DNA of 64,000 nucleotides from Paenibacillus sp. PAMC 26794 (GCF_000316035.1 NZ_ANHX01000082.1:1-64000); one strand, 5' to 3'. Shown: positions 35,117 through 45,429, counted from the first letter of the stretch. Notes: generated from the sequence alone by a model not told the origin. A program made the numbers and translations.

Positions 35117-36082
35117 ATGACAGCACAACAGACGGAAAAGGTTCAAAAGATTGATCTGAGAGGCCGGGATTTTATCGAATTCACGGACTACACGGCAGAG
35201 GAGATTCGTTATCTGCTTGATCTCGCAATTGAGATTAAAGGCAAACAGAAAAGCGGTGTACCTTTTCAACCGTTGAAAGGCAAAACGATCGGACTTATTT
35301 TTGAAAAATCATCTACACGTACGCGTGTATCCTTTGAAGTGGGTATGTTCCAATTGGGTGGACACGCACTCTTCCTGAGCAAAAATGATATCCAGCTGGG
35401 TCGCGGGGAAACAACACATGATACAGCCAAAGTATTGTCACGTTACCTGGACGGCATTATGATCCGTACCTTTGGACACCATAATGTAACTGAACTGGCA
35501 GAGCATGCGGATGTTCCAGTCATTAACGGCCTGAGCGATGCAGCGCATCCTTGTCAGGTACTGGCAGACTTCCAAACGGTGCTGGAGCACAAAGGCAAGC
35601 TCGCAGGTCTGAAAATGGCTTACATCGGAGATGGCAACAACATGGCACATTCCCTGATGCTCGGAGCAGCGAAGATGGGTATGCATGTTGCTGTAGCAAC
35701 GCCAGAAGGCTATGAGCCGGATAGCGCAGTTGTGGAGCAGGCACGCATTATCGCACAGGAGAGCGGTTCTGAAGTGACTGTAACCTACAGTGCACAAGAA
35801 GCAGCCAAAGATGCAGATATCGTGTACACGGATGTATGGGCAAGCATGGGCTTTGAAGAAGAGCAGAAGATTCGGGAGCAGGCATTTGCCGCATATCAAG
35901 TGGACGAGGAACTGATGAAAGGCGCAAAGCCGGACTACATGTTCTTGCATTGTCTGCCAGCACACCGCGGCGAAGAAGTGAGTGCCGGTGTAATTGACGG
36001 ACCGAACTCCCTGATCTTTGATCAGGCGGAGAATCGCTTGCATGCACAGAAGGCATTAATGGCTGCGTTAATGAGCGAATAG
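35117..36082 (+). CDS. argF: Ornithine carbamoyltransferase
   Basis: 321-aa enzyme joining ornithine and carbamoyl phosphate to citrulline. The carbamoyl-phosphate binding STRTR (~64-68) and ornithine-binding FLHCLPAHRG motifs are intact. AAGGAGG precedes the ATG. The 187-base argD-argF spacer contains a CGGGGCC/GGCCTCG hairpin near 34957-34979 of unknown role. The carbamoyl phosphate synthase genes that accompany argF in B. subtilis are not here. Confidence 0.97.
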   Translation: MTAQQTEKVQKIDLRGRDFIEFTDYTAEEIRYLLDLAIEIKGKQKSGVPFQPLKGKTIGLIFEKSSTRTRVSFEVGMFQLGGHALFLSKNDIQLGRGETTHDTAKVLSRYLDGIMIRTFGHHNVTELAEHADVPVINGLSDAAHPCQVLADFQTVLEHKGKLAGLKMAYIGDGNNMAHSLMLGAAKMGMHVAVATPEGYEPDSAVVEQARIIAQESGSEVTVTYSAQEAAKDADIVYTDVWASMGFEEEQKIREQAFAAYQVDEELMKGAKPDYMFLHCLPAHRGEEVSAGVIDGPNSLIFDQAENRLHAQKALMAALMSE

Positions 36083-36175
36083 ATGCTGTTTGTCTTTATG
36101 GGTTGATTTTAGGCGCAGATTTCGCGATGATAGATAAAAGTTTATAGCAACTGATCTTGGGGAGGACCATTGAAC

Positions 36176-37411
36176 ATGGCTAAGGAAAAAATTGTACTCG
36201 CATATTCAGGCGGGTTGGACACATCTGTAATTTTGAAATGGTTGAAAGAAACGTATGACGCAGAGATTATTGCATTCACAGCGGATATTGGACAAAAGGA
36301 TGAACTGGACGGTTTGGAGGAAAAAGCACTGGCAACAGGCGCTTCCAAAGTATACATCGACGATCTGCGCGATGAATTCGCAAAAGATTTCATCTATCCA
36401 ATGTTCCAAGCTGGTGCCCTTTATGAAGGACAATACCTGCTCGGTACAAGTATCGCTCGTCCACTGATCGCTAAACGTATGGTGGACATCGCTCGTGCAG
36501 AAGGTGCTACAGCCATCGCTCACGGCGCTACAGGTAAAGGAAATGACCAAGTTCGCTTCGAGCTGAACGCGGCTGCACTGACACCAGACATTAACGTAAT
36601 TGCACCTTGGCGTCTGGAAGAATTCCGTAACCAATTCCCGGGACGTGCCGAGATGATTGCTTATGCTGAAAAACATGGTATTCCGGTAACCGCTTCTGCG
36701 GCTAAACCATACTCCACAGACCGTAACTTGCTGCATATCAGCTATGAGAGCGGTGTGCTCGAAGATCCTTGGTTCGATCCAAGTGCGGACGAAAACAAAG
36801 ACATGTTCCTGCTGAGCAGTGCACCTGAAGATGCACCGGATCAAGCAGAATATGTTGAACTGGAGTTCGAACAAGGCGACTGTGTTGCACTGAACGGTGA
36901 GCGTTTGAGCCCATTGCAAGTGATGGAGCAACTGAACGAGCTGGGTGGCAAACATGGTATTGGCCGTGTAGATATGGTTGAGAACCGTTTTGTTGGGATG
37001 AAGAGCCGTGGTGTGTACGAAACACCGGGTGGAACAATCTTGTTCACCGCACATCGCAAAATGGAGTCCATCACGATGGACCGTGAAGTGATGAACCTGC
37101 GTGATAGCCTGATCACACGTTACAGCACACTCGTTTACAACGGCTTCTGGTTCGCACCGGAACGTCTGGCGCTGCAAGCGCTGGTGACTGAAAGCCAGAA
37201 AAATGTAACAGGTACCGTTCGTGTGAAATTGTATAAAGGCAACATCATCGGCGCAGGTGTGAAAAGTCCTGTCAGCCTCTACAATCCGGACATCGCAACG
37301 ATGGAAGCTGATCCAACGCAAGCCTACGATCAAGGTGATGCAACAGGCTTTATCCGCCTGAATGCACTGCGTTTGAAAGTAAACTCCGGCGTGGAGCAAA
37401 ACAAAAACTAA
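36176..37411 (+). CDS. argG: Argininosuccinate synthase
   Basis: 411-aa ATP-dependent ligase of citrulline and aspartate. The N-terminal PP-motif ([12 protein letters not shown]) and the [13 protein letters not shown] segment are diagnostic. The ATG at 36176 sits 10 bases after GGGGAGG; a TTG at 36170 is in frame but too close. It lies 93 bases after argF. Confidence 0.98.
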   Translation: MAKEKIVLAYSGGLDTSVILKWLKETYDAEIIAFTADIGQKDELDGLEEKALATGASKVYIDDLRDEFAKDFIYPMFQAGALYEGQYLLGTSIARPLIAKRMVDIARAEGATAIAHGATGKGNDQVRFELNAAALTPDINVIAPWRLEEFRNQFPGRAEMIAYAEKHGIPVTASAAKPYSTDRNLLHISYESGVLEDPWFDPSADENKDMFLLSSAPEDAPDQAEYVELEFEQGDCVALNGERLSPLQVMEQLNELGGKHGIGRVDMVENRFVGMKSRGVYETPGGTILFTAHRKMESITMDREVMNLRDSLITRYSTLVYNGFWFAPERLALQALVTESQKNVTGTVRVKLYKGNIIGAGVKSPVSLYNPDIATMEADPTQAYDQGDATGFIRLNALRLKVNSGVEQNKN

Positions 37412-37517
37412 TTTCAACCTGCATCATAGAGCTATATCAATATAAATGACAAGGCAGGCCGTTCTTGCATATCTGGCAGGAGCGGCTTTGTCCATGAGCG
37501 AAAGGGGAGTACTCACC

Positions 37518-38921
37518 GTGAGCAAGCTGTGGGGAGGACGTTTTACAAAACAAACCAATCATTTGGTTGAGGAATATACGGCATCGATCAATTTTGACAA
37601 AGCTTTGGCTGAGGAAGATATTCAGGGCAGTCTGGCCCATGTGACAATGCTGGGCAAATGCGGTATTCTTCCGGCGGAAGATGTAGAGACCATCAAAGAA
37701 GGATTGATCACCGTTCTGCACAAAATCCGTGCGGGCGAAGTGGAATTCTCCGTATCGGACGAAGACATCCACATGAATATTGAGAAAAACCTGATCGAGA
37801 CGATTGGTCCTGTAGGCGGTAAATTACATACAGGCCGTAGCCGGAACGATCAAGTTGCAACGGATATGCACTTGTACCTGCGTGAGCGCGTCGTTGGATT
37901 TGTAGGCATGCTGCACTCCTTGCAGGAAGCACTGATTGGACAAGCGAAAGATAACCTCGATACCATCGTACCGGGTTATACGCATCTTCAACGGGCACAG
38001 CCTATTCTGTTCGCACATCACCTGATGGCGTATGTCTCCATGTTCCAACGGGATGCGGAGCGTCTGATGGACAGCTACAAACGCATTAACATCCTGCCAC
38101 TGGGCGCAGGTGCTCTTGCGGGCACAACATTCCCGATTGACCGTCATTTTGTCGCGGAACAACTGGGCTTCGATGGCGTGTACGAGAACAGTCTGGACGC
38201 AGTAAGCGACCGTGACTTCATCGTTGAGTTCCTGGCGGCAGCTTCGCTGATCATGACTCACTTGTCCCGTCTGAGTGAAGAGCTGGTATTGTGGAGCAGC
38301 ACGGAGTTTGGGTTCGTTGAACTGGATGATGCGTTCTGCACAGGCAGCAGCATCATGCCTCAGAAGAAAAACCCGGACGTTCCTGAACTCGTTCGTGGTA
38401 AAACAGGACGTGTGTACGGCAACCTGATCGGTTTGCTGACGGTATTGAAATCTCTTCCACTGGCATACAACAAGGACATGCAGGAAGACAAAGAAGGCAT
38501 GTTCGACACAGTAGCAACGCTGGAGGGTGCACTGCAACTGTTCGCTCCAATGATCGCTACAATGACAGTGAACAAGGATCGTATGCGTCAAGCAGTCAAC
38601 CAGGATTTCTCCAACGCTACGGATATTGCCGATTTCCTCGTAGGCGAAGGCTTGCCTTTCCGTCAGGCGCATGAAGTGATTGGTAAAACGGTGCTGTACT
38701 GCATCCAGAACAGCAAGTATTTGCTGGATCTGACGATTGAAGAATTCCGTCAGTTCTCACCACTGTTTGATGACCGGATCTATGACGTGCTGCAACCGGA
38801 AGCGGTAGTGAACGCTCGTAATGTTTACGGCGGAACAGCTTCGGGTCAAGTCGCTGAAGCCATTGGACGCAGTGAGAAGGTATTGGAGATTACCGAGCAA
38901 TGGATTACGAACCGCGGTTAA
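37518..38921 (+). CDS. argH: Argininosuccinate lyase
   Basis: 467-aa fumarase/aspartase superfamily enzyme releasing arginine and fumarate. The signature loop [12 protein letters not shown] is intact (~280-291), and KLWGGRF begins the protein. The GTG at 37518 is placed by AAGGGGAG and by the family start; the frame is open back to 37446 with unrelated residues. It is the last gene of the cluster, followed by a strong terminator. Confidence 0.96.
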   Translation: MSKLWGGRFTKQTNHLVEEYTASINFDKALAEEDIQGSLAHVTMLGKCGILPAEDVETIKEGLITVLHKIRAGEVEFSVSDEDIHMNIEKNLIETIGPVGGKLHTGRSRNDQVATDMHLYLRERVVGFVGMLHSLQEALIGQAKDNLDTIVPGYTHLQRAQPILFAHHLMAYVSMFQRDAERLMDSYKRINILPLGAGALAGTTFPIDRHFVAEQLGFDGVYENSLDAVSDRDFIVEFLAAASLIMTHLSRLSEELVLWSSTEFGFVELDDAFCTGSSIMPQKKNPDVPELVRGKTGRVYGNLIGLLTVLKSLPLAYNKDMQEDKEGMFDTVATLEGALQLFAPMIATMTVNKDRMRQAVNQDFSNATDIADFLVGEGLPFRQAHEVIGKTVLYCIQNSKYLLDLTIEEFRQFSPLFDDRIYDVLQPEAVVNARNVYGGTASGQVAEAIGRSEKVLEITEQWITNRG

Positions 38922-38959
38922 TACCACCGCTAATATAGTTTATCAAGGTGTACAATGCC

Positions 38960-39002
38960 AAAAGCAGGCCAGAGAATTTGTTCTCGATGGCCTGCTTTTT
39001 TA
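38960..39002 (+). terminator. Terminator of the arginine cluster
   Basis: AAAAGCAGGCC (38960-38970) / GGCCTGCTTTT (38989 on), inner GAGAA/TTCTC pairing, then a T-run; it can also act on the minus strand. Confidence 0.88.
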
Positions 39003-39046
39003 TGTTTTATAGCGACAACGAAGTGAACTGAATATATTCAACCCAG

Positions 39047-39083
39047 CAGTGACCGCAAGGTTATACTCTCATCGAAGTATCAG
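39047..39083 (+). repeat. Partial third copy of the arg-spacer repeat
   Basis: 37 bases aligning with 33536-33572 (3' block of copy 2) at about 29 of 37 positions, including ATCGAAGT. The folded core is not preserved. The following CCCGTCTAA also occurs after copy 1 (32398-32406). Confidence 0.5.
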
Positions 39084-39139
39084 GGCACCCGTCTAATTAG
39101 ACGCAGTCGCTTCATTACAAGTTACTTTACAATGCTCTA

Positions 39140-39919
39140 CTAATTGCGCTTGGGCAAAGGCAACCATTTCAATACATCCTGGATTTTGGCATCCCAGTAG
39201 CCCCACTCATGTTCACCAGGCCCTTCCTCGTATGTCAATTCGAAGTTCGTTTGTTCACAGGCTTGACGGAAGGTTTGATTATCTTCATACAGGAAATCTT
39301 CCGTTCCGCAACATTGGTAGAGCAGAGGCCGCTGGCGTTGGCTTTCTTTTAACAGATGAATCAGATCATTCTCAGTGCCTGCCACCTGTGGTCCGAAAAT
39401 CCGTTGTAACTCAGTCTGTTGCAATGCTGAGGATGCGTTTCTATCCATATGTGCAGACATATCGAGAGCACCAGACAAACTGGCAGCTGCAGCATATTGA
39501 TCTGGTTTACGAAGGGCCAGCTTGAACGCCCCATAGCCACCCATGGATAATCCGGCAACGAAATTGTCCTCCCGTTGATCTGACAGCGGGAAGAAAGAAC
39601 GAGCAAGTGCCGGCAGTTCTTCACTGATAAAGCTCCAATAACGTCCGCCTTCTACCATATCTGTGTAGAAGCTGCGGTGAACCTGTGGCATAACAACGGC
39701 GATCCCGAGGTTGGCCACATAACGTTCGATGGAAGTCCGGCGCAGCCAGATGGAATCATCATCAGACAGACCGTGCAACAGGTACAGGGTTGGGCGCAGT
39801 CCTTTGCCGGTCACATTCTCCATACCGATCTGATTGTGGGTTTGTTGCGGCAGAATGACATGCATGCTGGTGCTAAGCCCGAGCGTATCCGAGTAAAAAT
39901 CACATTTAATAAGTGCCAT
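39140..39919 (-). CDS. Tributyrin-esterase-type serine hydrolase
   Basis: 259-aa esterase D/EstA-like alpha/beta hydrolase, probably cytosolic (no signal peptide). [11 protein letters not shown] precedes the nucleophile elbow GLSMGGYGA (Ser ~125). Asp in CGTEDFLY and His in GEHEWGYWD complete the triad. Close relatives hydrolyse short acyl or acetyl esters. It is divergent from the yhbD-like gene and shares its 131-base upstream region. Confidence 0.88.
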   Translation of the reverse strand: MALIKCDFYSDTLGLSTSMHVILPQQTHNQIGMENVTGKGLRPTLYLLHGLSDDDSIWLRRTSIERYVANLGIAVVMPQVHRSFYTDMVEGGRYWSFISEELPALARSFFPLSDQREDNFVAGLSMGGYGAFKLALRKPDQYAAAASLSGALDMSAHMDRNASSALQQTELQRIFGPQVAGTENDLIHLLKESQRQRPLLYQCCGTEDFLYEDNQTFRQACEQTNFELTYEEGPGEHEWGYWDAKIQDVLKWLPLPKRN

Positions 39920-39995
39920 GAGTATAAGAAACCCCTTTCATAAGTTCATATTTAACAGGTTATACCCAATGCCCATTCAATGCAATAACAAACGT

Positions 39996-40024
39996 TTTAC
40001 AACGTAACAATGTTATGTTACACT
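39996..40024 (+). promoter_or_regulatory. Promoter with internal inverted repeat before yhbD-like gene
   Basis: TTTACA (39996-40001), a 17-base spacer and TACACT (40019-40024). Inside it lies a perfect inverted repeat GTAACA-ATGTTA-TGTTAC (40004-40021), an arrangement typical of autoregulation by a MerR-like protein. Confidence 0.5.
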
Positions 40025-40050
40025 CATTTCAATAAAAAGGGGGACCATAT

Positions 40051-40674
40051 ATGACGGATGATTTGATCTCCAAGAAAGAATTGTTGGACCTGACAGGAAT
40101 CTCATACGGCCAGTTATACCGCTGGAAGAGGAAAAATCTCATTCCCGAAGAATGGTTCATTCGGAAGTCGTCCTACACCGGACAAGAGACCTTTTTTCCA
40201 AAACAACAGATATTACTGCGCATTGACAAGATTCTCAATATGAAAGACGGATTATCGCTGGATGAGCTGGCAGACGTGTTCTCACCTACGTTGGGTGAAG
40301 TGGAAATGTCTGCACAACAATTGTTAGAGCGAAACATTGTTTCACAAATCTCGCTGGATCTATTGAAAGAAGCAGGTCCTGAACAATCGCTGTATGCTTT
40401 GGAGCAGATTATGATGCTCTACGTCCTTGATAAGCTGTTAATGAGCGGAGATATCACTCGGCAAGAGGGTACGTTGCTGATCGAAGTGATGTCTGAACAT
40501 TATTATCGTTTCACAGGTAAACCCAGCGAACTGGTGCTTACTCGCAAGATGGGTGTCCCGTCATTCATGCTGGTGACAGCAGGAACGGAGTTTTATTTTG
40601 ACAATGGTGTGAAGGTGGTTCTTAGACAGCCGATGGGAACATTTATGGAAGAATTAAAACTCAAATTGGGATAA
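40051..40674 (+). CDS. yhbD: YhbD-like MerR-type HTH protein (DUF4004)
   Basis: 207-aa protein. Residues ~6-80 look like a MerR-type winged HTH (ISKKELLDLTGISYGQLYRWKRKNLIPEEWF); the C-terminal part is a DUF4004-like helical domain. It is followed after 14 bases by two bactofilin-like genes, the same trio as yhbD-yhbE-yhbF of B. subtilis. It probably controls that operon through the inverted repeat in its promoter, by inference. Confidence 0.82.
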   Translation: MTDDLISKKELLDLTGISYGQLYRWKRKNLIPEEWFIRKSSYTGQETFFPKQQILLRIDKILNMKDGLSLDELADVFSPTLGEVEMSAQQLLERNIVSQISLDLLKEAGPEQSLYALEQIMMLYVLDKLLMSGDITRQEGTLLIEVMSEHYYRFTGKPSELVLTRKMGVPSFMLVTAGTEFYFDNGVKVVLRQPMGTFMEELKLKLG

Positions 40675-40688
40675 GGAGAGGATCATCT

Positions 40689-41417
40689 ATGGAAGAGCGG
40701 AATAAGCGGAATGATCTGAATGTGGCGGGCATAAGTCAAACGGCAGGCGGGAATTTTCACCGTGTATCTATTGATGGCATGGCTAAGGTGAACGGCAACC
40801 TGGACTGCACCTCTATGGAAGTGAATGGGACATTGAAGATGCACGGCGCTTTGAGCACCGAGAGTGCAACGATTAACGGCATGTGTACGTTGAACGGTCC
40901 TTTGACCAGTTCTCGTGTTCGTGTGGATGGCATGACGACGATTAACGGAGATCTCCATAGCCCTGAGCTTGAAGTGAACGGAAAGTGTACCGTACGTGGA
41001 AGAGTGGATGGGGAACGAATTGATATTGGCGGTGTGATCGATATTGAAGGCGATGTCCAATGTGAGTCCCTGAATGTACAGGGCAATATTAAGATCAGCG
41101 GCTTTCTGAATGCGGGAATAGTGGAGATCAGGCTTCACACATCTTCTTCGGCTAAAGAGATTGGCGGAGAGCGTATCGATATTCGTCGCAAGGAGCAACA
41201 GAATGGATTTTGGAAAAGTATTGGCCTTGGCGGGACCCCTTCTTTTAAGACATCCTTAATTGAGGGTGATGAGATTGTGCTGGAAGATACCGAAGCTGAC
41301 ATTGTTCGGGGGAGTAACATTTTTATCGGTCGCGGCTGTAACATCAGGTTGGTCGAGTATTCAGGTGAACTTGAGGTAGATCAGGATGCCAAGGTGGGCA
41401 GCAGTCAGCGAATTTAA
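40689..41417 (+). CDS. Bactofilin-like polymer-forming protein (YhbE/BacE type)
   Basis: 242-aa protein rich in short beta-strand repeats of the form GxxxxVNGxxxxxGxL (residues ~25-140), as in the right-handed beta-helix of bactofilins. The C-terminal part repeats a shorter pattern (EIVLEDTEADIVRGSNIFIGRGCNI). B. subtilis BacE and BacF are bactofilins required for flagellar assembly, a relevant link in a window full of motility genes. It is an operon partner of yhbD and the next gene. Confidence 0.82.
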   Translation: MEERNKRNDLNVAGISQTAGGNFHRVSIDGMAKVNGNLDCTSMEVNGTLKMHGALSTESATINGMCTLNGPLTSSRVRVDGMTTINGDLHSPELEVNGKCTVRGRVDGERIDIGGVIDIEGDVQCESLNVQGNIKISGFLNAGIVEIRLHTSSSAKEIGGERIDIRRKEQQNGFWKSIGLGGTPSFKTSLIEGDEIVLEDTEADIVRGSNIFIGRGCNIRLVEYSGELEVDQDAKVGSSQRI

Positions 41418-41445
41418 AGTTTGGATATGGAGAGAAAGGGATGGG

Positions 41446-42135
41446 ATGGACATGAATAACAATCCGGGGCGTTCATTGGACAAAAAAATGGATATCAGCA
41501 TCGTTGGTGATGGTAGTTCTTCTGGTGGCGTGTACGGCAAGATCAAGGTCGTAGGGGACGCGTCCTTTAACGACAATCTATATTGTGATCGATTCAAATG
41601 TACGGGGACATCGGTCGTATACGGATCGCTTGAATCCACAGATATTAAAATTACCGGAACCCTTACTCTGACAGAGCGAGAGGCCAGCAACGATGGTGAG
41701 GATGGAATCCAGGCATCTGGCCTGCATGCCAAAGCTGAGCATATAAAAGTGGTAGGTGAACTTCATCTGTCAGGGGATTGTCAGGCGGAAAATATCAAGC
41801 TGAACGGGCGTTTGACGATAGCGGGGATGCTCAGCGCTGAACACATGACGCTCAAAATCATGGGTCCATCCGAGGTCAAGGAAATGGGCGGTTCCATCAT
41901 CTCGGTGAAGAGTGGCCGGTTGAATGACTTGTTTACGGGGAATAAATCAATTCTCAAAGCACAGATTATCGAAGGTGATGACATTGAATTAGAGAATACG
42001 GAGGTGGAGATTGTCCGTGGCGATAAAATAAAAATCGGTCCTGGCTGCCGAATTGGTACAGTGGAATACCGTTCATCTCTGCACATTCATCCGCAATCGG
42101 AAGTTTTGCTGCAAAGCAATCGGTCCTTGGACTGA
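41446..42135 (+). CDS. Bactofilin-like polymer-forming protein (YhbF/BacF type)
   Basis: 229-aa paralogue of the preceding protein; the C-terminal segments align (DIELENTEVEIVRGDKIKIG versus the upstream copy). Beta-strand repeats occupy residues ~15-140. AAAGGG lies five bases before the ATG at 41446; the frame is open back to 41386, which would overlap the previous gene and is less likely. A second ATG at 41452 is possible. Confidence 0.82.
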   Translation: MDMNNNPGRSLDKKMDISIVGDGSSSGGVYGKIKVVGDASFNDNLYCDRFKCTGTSVVYGSLESTDIKITGTLTLTEREASNDGEDGIQASGLHAKAEHIKVVGELHLSGDCQAENIKLNGRLTIAGMLSAEHMTLKIMGPSEVKEMGGSIISVKSGRLNDLFTGNKSILKAQIIEGDDIELENTEVEIVRGDKIKIGPGCRIGTVEYRSSLHIHPQSEVLLQSNRSLD

Positions 42136-42207
42136 TTAACGAATACTTCTTTTCGGATATACTAATTCAGTCATATGAATAGAGCGTGAATGGAGAGATT
42201 GAGTACA

Positions 42208-43761
42208 ATGGTTGCACGTAAAAACAGTATTGGATTGGTGCTGGCAGGGTTACTGCTCAGCATACTAATGGCTTCAATGGATAATACCATCGTGGCAACA
42301 GCTATGGGGGATATTGTCGGGAAGCTGGGTGGGCTCGACAAGTTCGTCTGGGTTACCTCCGCGTACATGGTGGCTGAGATGGCAGGGATGCCGATCTTTG
42401 GTAAGCTATCCGATATGTATGGACGGAAGAAGTTTTTTGTATTTGGTATTATTGTGTTTATGCTTGGCTCAGCGCTGTGCGGAACGGCAACGTCTATTGT
42501 GGAATTGACGATGTACAGAGCGATTCAAGGTATTGGTGCGGGGGCCCTGGTGCCGATTGCCTTTACGATCATGTTTGATGTCGTTGCACCAGAATCTCGT
42601 GGTAAATTGGGTGGATTGTTTGGAGCCGTCTTTGGCCTCTCCAGCGTATTCGGACCTCTGCTCGGTGCTTACATTACCCAGTATGCGACTTGGGAATGGG
42701 TATTTTATATTAACCTGCCGCTAGGCTTGATTGCATTTGTGTTTATTGCCTTCTTCTACAAAGAGTCTCATCAGCATCACTCCCAACAGATTGACTGGCT
42801 GGGTGCTGTAACGCTGATCGGTGCTGTTGTGTGCCTGATCTTTGGTCTGGAACTGGGCGGCAAAACATTTGCCTGGGGTTCGTGGCAGATTCTTGGCTTG
42901 TTTGCCGGATTTGTAGCATTAGCGCTGCTCTTCCTTTTTGCAGAAACCAAAGCCAAAGAACCAATCATCTCCTTCAGCATGTTCCGCAACCGGGTCTACT
43001 GGTCCAGTAACGTTATTGGTATGTTCAGTGGTGCGGCGTTCATTACAGCATCCGTGTACATTCCGATCTTCATACAGGGGGTACTTGGTGGTAAAGCGAC
43101 CAACTCCGGTCTTGTGCTGCTGCCCATGATGCTTGGATCTGTTGTGACGGCATCCTTGGGCGGGGTGTTGATGACCAAAATCAAGTATCGCAATATCATG
43201 ATTCCTACGTTGGCCTTACTTGTCATTGGACTCGGATTGCTGACTACACTGGATGAGGGTTCTTCCCTCTGGACGATACGTATTTATATGGTGATGGTTG
43301 GTCTGGGTGTCGGTGCTTCGTTCTCCGTACTTAGCAATGCAGCGATGAATGCGTTTGAACCGCAAAGACGCGGTGCGGCGAGTTCCACACTTAACTTTTT
43401 GCGTTCCCTCGGTATGACGATGGGTATTACGATCTTTGGTATCGTACAGAGCCAGGTGTTTACGCGTAAAATGAATGATGCCCTCACTGGTTCAGCTGCG
43501 GAAGCAGGCGGTGCTTCTGCGGGTGGGGTGCCGCAGGGAGTGGATCTGACCGATCCACATGCGTTGCTCTCACCAGAACTCAGACAGGCGATTCCGCCTC
43601 AGGTGCTGGATACCATCACACATGCCCTTTCCTCTTCCATCGTGCAGTTATTTGCCTGGGCTGTAATTCCGGCTGCACTCGCATTGGTCGCTTCCTTCTT
43701 CATGGGAAGAGAGAAGATGGTTGTAGGCGAAGAGCAAGGCGAATACACAGGCGGTCATTGA
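42208..43761 (+). CDS. DHA2-family MFS multidrug exporter (14 TM)
   Basis: 517-aa EmrB/QacA-type proton antiporter. About 14 hydrophobic helices are visible; motif D1 (LLSILMASMDNTIVATAM) is in helix 1, motif A (GKLSDMYGRKK) follows helix 2 and motif C-like GLSSVFGPLLGAY is in helix 5. The ATG at 42208 is chosen for GGAGAG 10 bases upstream; the ATG at 42190 has no site. The substrate is unknown. It is monocistronic with a strong terminator. Confidence 0.92.
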   Translation: MVARKNSIGLVLAGLLLSILMASMDNTIVATAMGDIVGKLGGLDKFVWVTSAYMVAEMAGMPIFGKLSDMYGRKKFFVFGIIVFMLGSALCGTATSIVELTMYRAIQGIGAGALVPIAFTIMFDVVAPESRGKLGGLFGAVFGLSSVFGPLLGAYITQYATWEWVFYINLPLGLIAFVFIAFFYKESHQHHSQQIDWLGAVTLIGAVVCLIFGLELGGKTFAWGSWQILGLFAGFVALALLFLFAETKAKEPIISFSMFRNRVYWSSNVIGMFSGAAFITASVYIPIFIQGVLGGKATNSGLVLLPMMLGSVVTASLGGVLMTKIKYRNIMIPTLALLVIGLGLLTTLDEGSSLWTIRIYMVMVGLGVGASFSVLSNAAMNAFEPQRRGAASSTLNFLRSLGMTMGITIFGIVQSQVFTRKMNDALTGSAAEAGGASAGGVPQGVDLTDPHALLSPELRQAIPPQVLDTITHALSSSIVQLFAWAVIPAALALVASFFMGREKMVVGEEQGEYTGGH

Positions 43762-43845
43762 GCCGTTATGCAGTAAAACGTAAGTTACGGTATTACAGCT
43801 AATCTTAGCTTGCTAAAACTCAAATAACATATCTTAAAACATGTG

Positions 43846-43898
43846 AAGACACACTTCTCGTATCCCCAAAAGGGGAGGGAAGTGTGTCTTTTCGTTTT
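43846..43898 (+). terminator. Terminator of the MFS gene
   Basis: AAGACACACTTC (43846-43857) / GAAGTGTGTCTT (43879-43890) 12-bp stem enclosing CCCC/GGGG, followed by TTCGTTTT. Confidence 0.88.
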
Positions 43899-43995
43899 CG
43901 TATGCTCAGCTTATCCAGGAATTACTGAATTACGGAAGGATCTTCTTTTTGCTTTACAATGCTGCATAAGTTACCAGATGTTCCGAGCAAGGGGC

Positions 43996-45429
43996 CTAAG
44001 GTTGTTTGGTATCGCTAATACCATCCTCGACAACAGAAGGCTGTTGTGGATCAGGCAGGCTGCTATGACCGGAGCGGGCAATTAGACGATTCTGAGCTTT
44101 GTACGTATCTCGTGTGATCGTTTTGGATTCGACCACTTTGCCGTCTAGCCTCTTGGTTCTTACCGTCTCGACAATATATCCAGGCTGTCCGTCTTGCAGC
44201 ACCTGCTGGGCACCATCAGGCAGTACAGTACTGGACACATACTTTACCGGAACACTTAATGTTTCAATGGTACGAGATTCAAGTGCATAGCTGACATTCT
44301 TGGGGAATGTGCCGAAAAATTTCACCATCAATTGGTGGTTCTTCACCTCTGCATGAATGAGTAAGGATTTTCCGGTATTATTCTTGAAGCGAAAGTTGAT
44401 GGCTCCAGAGGCAAAGGTGGCATCCAGCCCTTTTGGCAAATATTTGACCGGCAGGGAATGGTTGCGACGCTCAATAATATCAAGACCCGTCAATAGCGCT
44501 GCGTTATACACCGTACTGGATACCTGGCAGATTCCCCCGCCAATTCCGGGGGTGAGTCTTCCATTGACAATGACCGGTGCCTCACGAAACCCATACTCCT
44601 TTTCAGCTTTACGGACGACCTTCTCATAATCGAATGTGGCATCTGGTGGCAAAATCATGCCGTTAATCGCTTCCGCCGCTGCGCTGACATTATGTATCCG
44701 GCCTTCACTACTATTGCCCAGATCCGTGGAGAACTGGATGATCTTTCGGTCAATGCCTTCCTGGCGTAACGAATCAAGAGTTACTTCAGGCTTCAGCGTA
44801 TACAGTGGTACCTGGATCAGCAGTGGGGCGGGTTTCTCATCCGGGCTCAGTACACTGAAATCCCTGTGCAGCTTCGTCTGAATGAGATTTGTGAGTGTAT
44901 CCCAATCAATCCGGCAGACGCCCTTTTCCGGGATATACTGGACTTTGTCACTTGCGGTAATGCGGCGAACAGCGTCCGCAGGTGTACCGAAGGTTTCTTT
45001 TTCCCAGGCAGGGCTGAGATGTTCTTGAAGTGACCGTAAGTCGTAGCTCATATCGAGAGAGAACTCTTTCGGAAAATGATAACGTGCATAAGCGCGTTCC
45101 CACAGGTTACCTTCCTCCAGCTGCTGTATCGCGGTTTTTAAGCTGTTAACGTTGTAGCTCACCCCCACCTGAGCTGCGGTATACGACATCGTCTGGGGGT
45201 TGGGTTCAGTCACTTCAAAGGTGACAGGCCAGTCCTCCAGCTTTTGGACCTGTTCATCCAATTCATGCAATACGTTCTTGCGATTTTTCCCTTCCACCAG
45301 CATGCCGCCTACATGAACATCTTTGGGCAGGGCAGGCTGATTCACGTACATGTACAGCAATCCATAAGACGCGGAGCCGATCAAGAGGATGGAGAATAGA
45401 ACAATGACCGTCAAATGTATTTTTTTCAT
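43996..45429 (-). CDS. VanW family protein with C-terminal G5-like domain
   Basis: 477-aa secreted or membrane-anchored protein. There is one N-terminal hydrophobic helix (MKKIHLTVIVLFSILL), a peptidoglycan-binding-like region (~45-230), then the VanW domain (NVSAAAEAINGMILPPDATF through GGGICQVSSTVYNAAL) and a G5-like C-terminus. AAGGAG lies nine bases before the ATG at 45429, so the longer open frame to 45495 is rejected. Its biochemical role is unknown; the family is linked to the cell envelope. A WalR-like box lies ~95-111 bases upstream. Confidence 0.88.
   Translation of the reverse strand: MKKIHLTVIVLFSILLIGSASYGLLYMYVNQPALPKDVHVGGMLVEGKNRKNVLHELDEQVQKLEDWPVTFEVTEPNPQTMSYTAAQVGVSYNVNSLKTAIQQLEEGNLWERAYARYHFPKEFSLDMSYDLRSLQEHLSPAWEKETFGTPADAVRRITASDKVQYIPEKGVCRIDWDTLTNLIQTKLHRDFSVLSPDEKPAPLLIQVPLYTLKPEVTLDSLRQEGIDRKIIQFSTDLGNSSEGRIHNVSAAAEAINGMILPPDATFDYEKVVRKAEKEYGFREAPVIVNGRLTPGIGGGICQVSSTVYNAALLTGLDIIERRNHSLPVKYLPKGLDATFASGAINFRFKNNTGKSLLIHAEVKNHQLMVKFFGTFPKNVSYALESRTIETLSVPVKYVSSTVLPDGAQQVLQDGQPGYIVETVRTKRLDGKVVESKTITRDTYKAQNRLIARSGHSSLPDPQQPSVVEDGISDTKQP

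Noticed and set aside
36206-37417. 403-codon minus-strand open frame inside argG
   Set aside because: Exact antisense of argG with Cys/His/Phe-rich composition; no family resemblance.
37824-38672. 282-codon minus-strand open frame inside argH
   Set aside because: Shadow frame opposite argH, no motifs.
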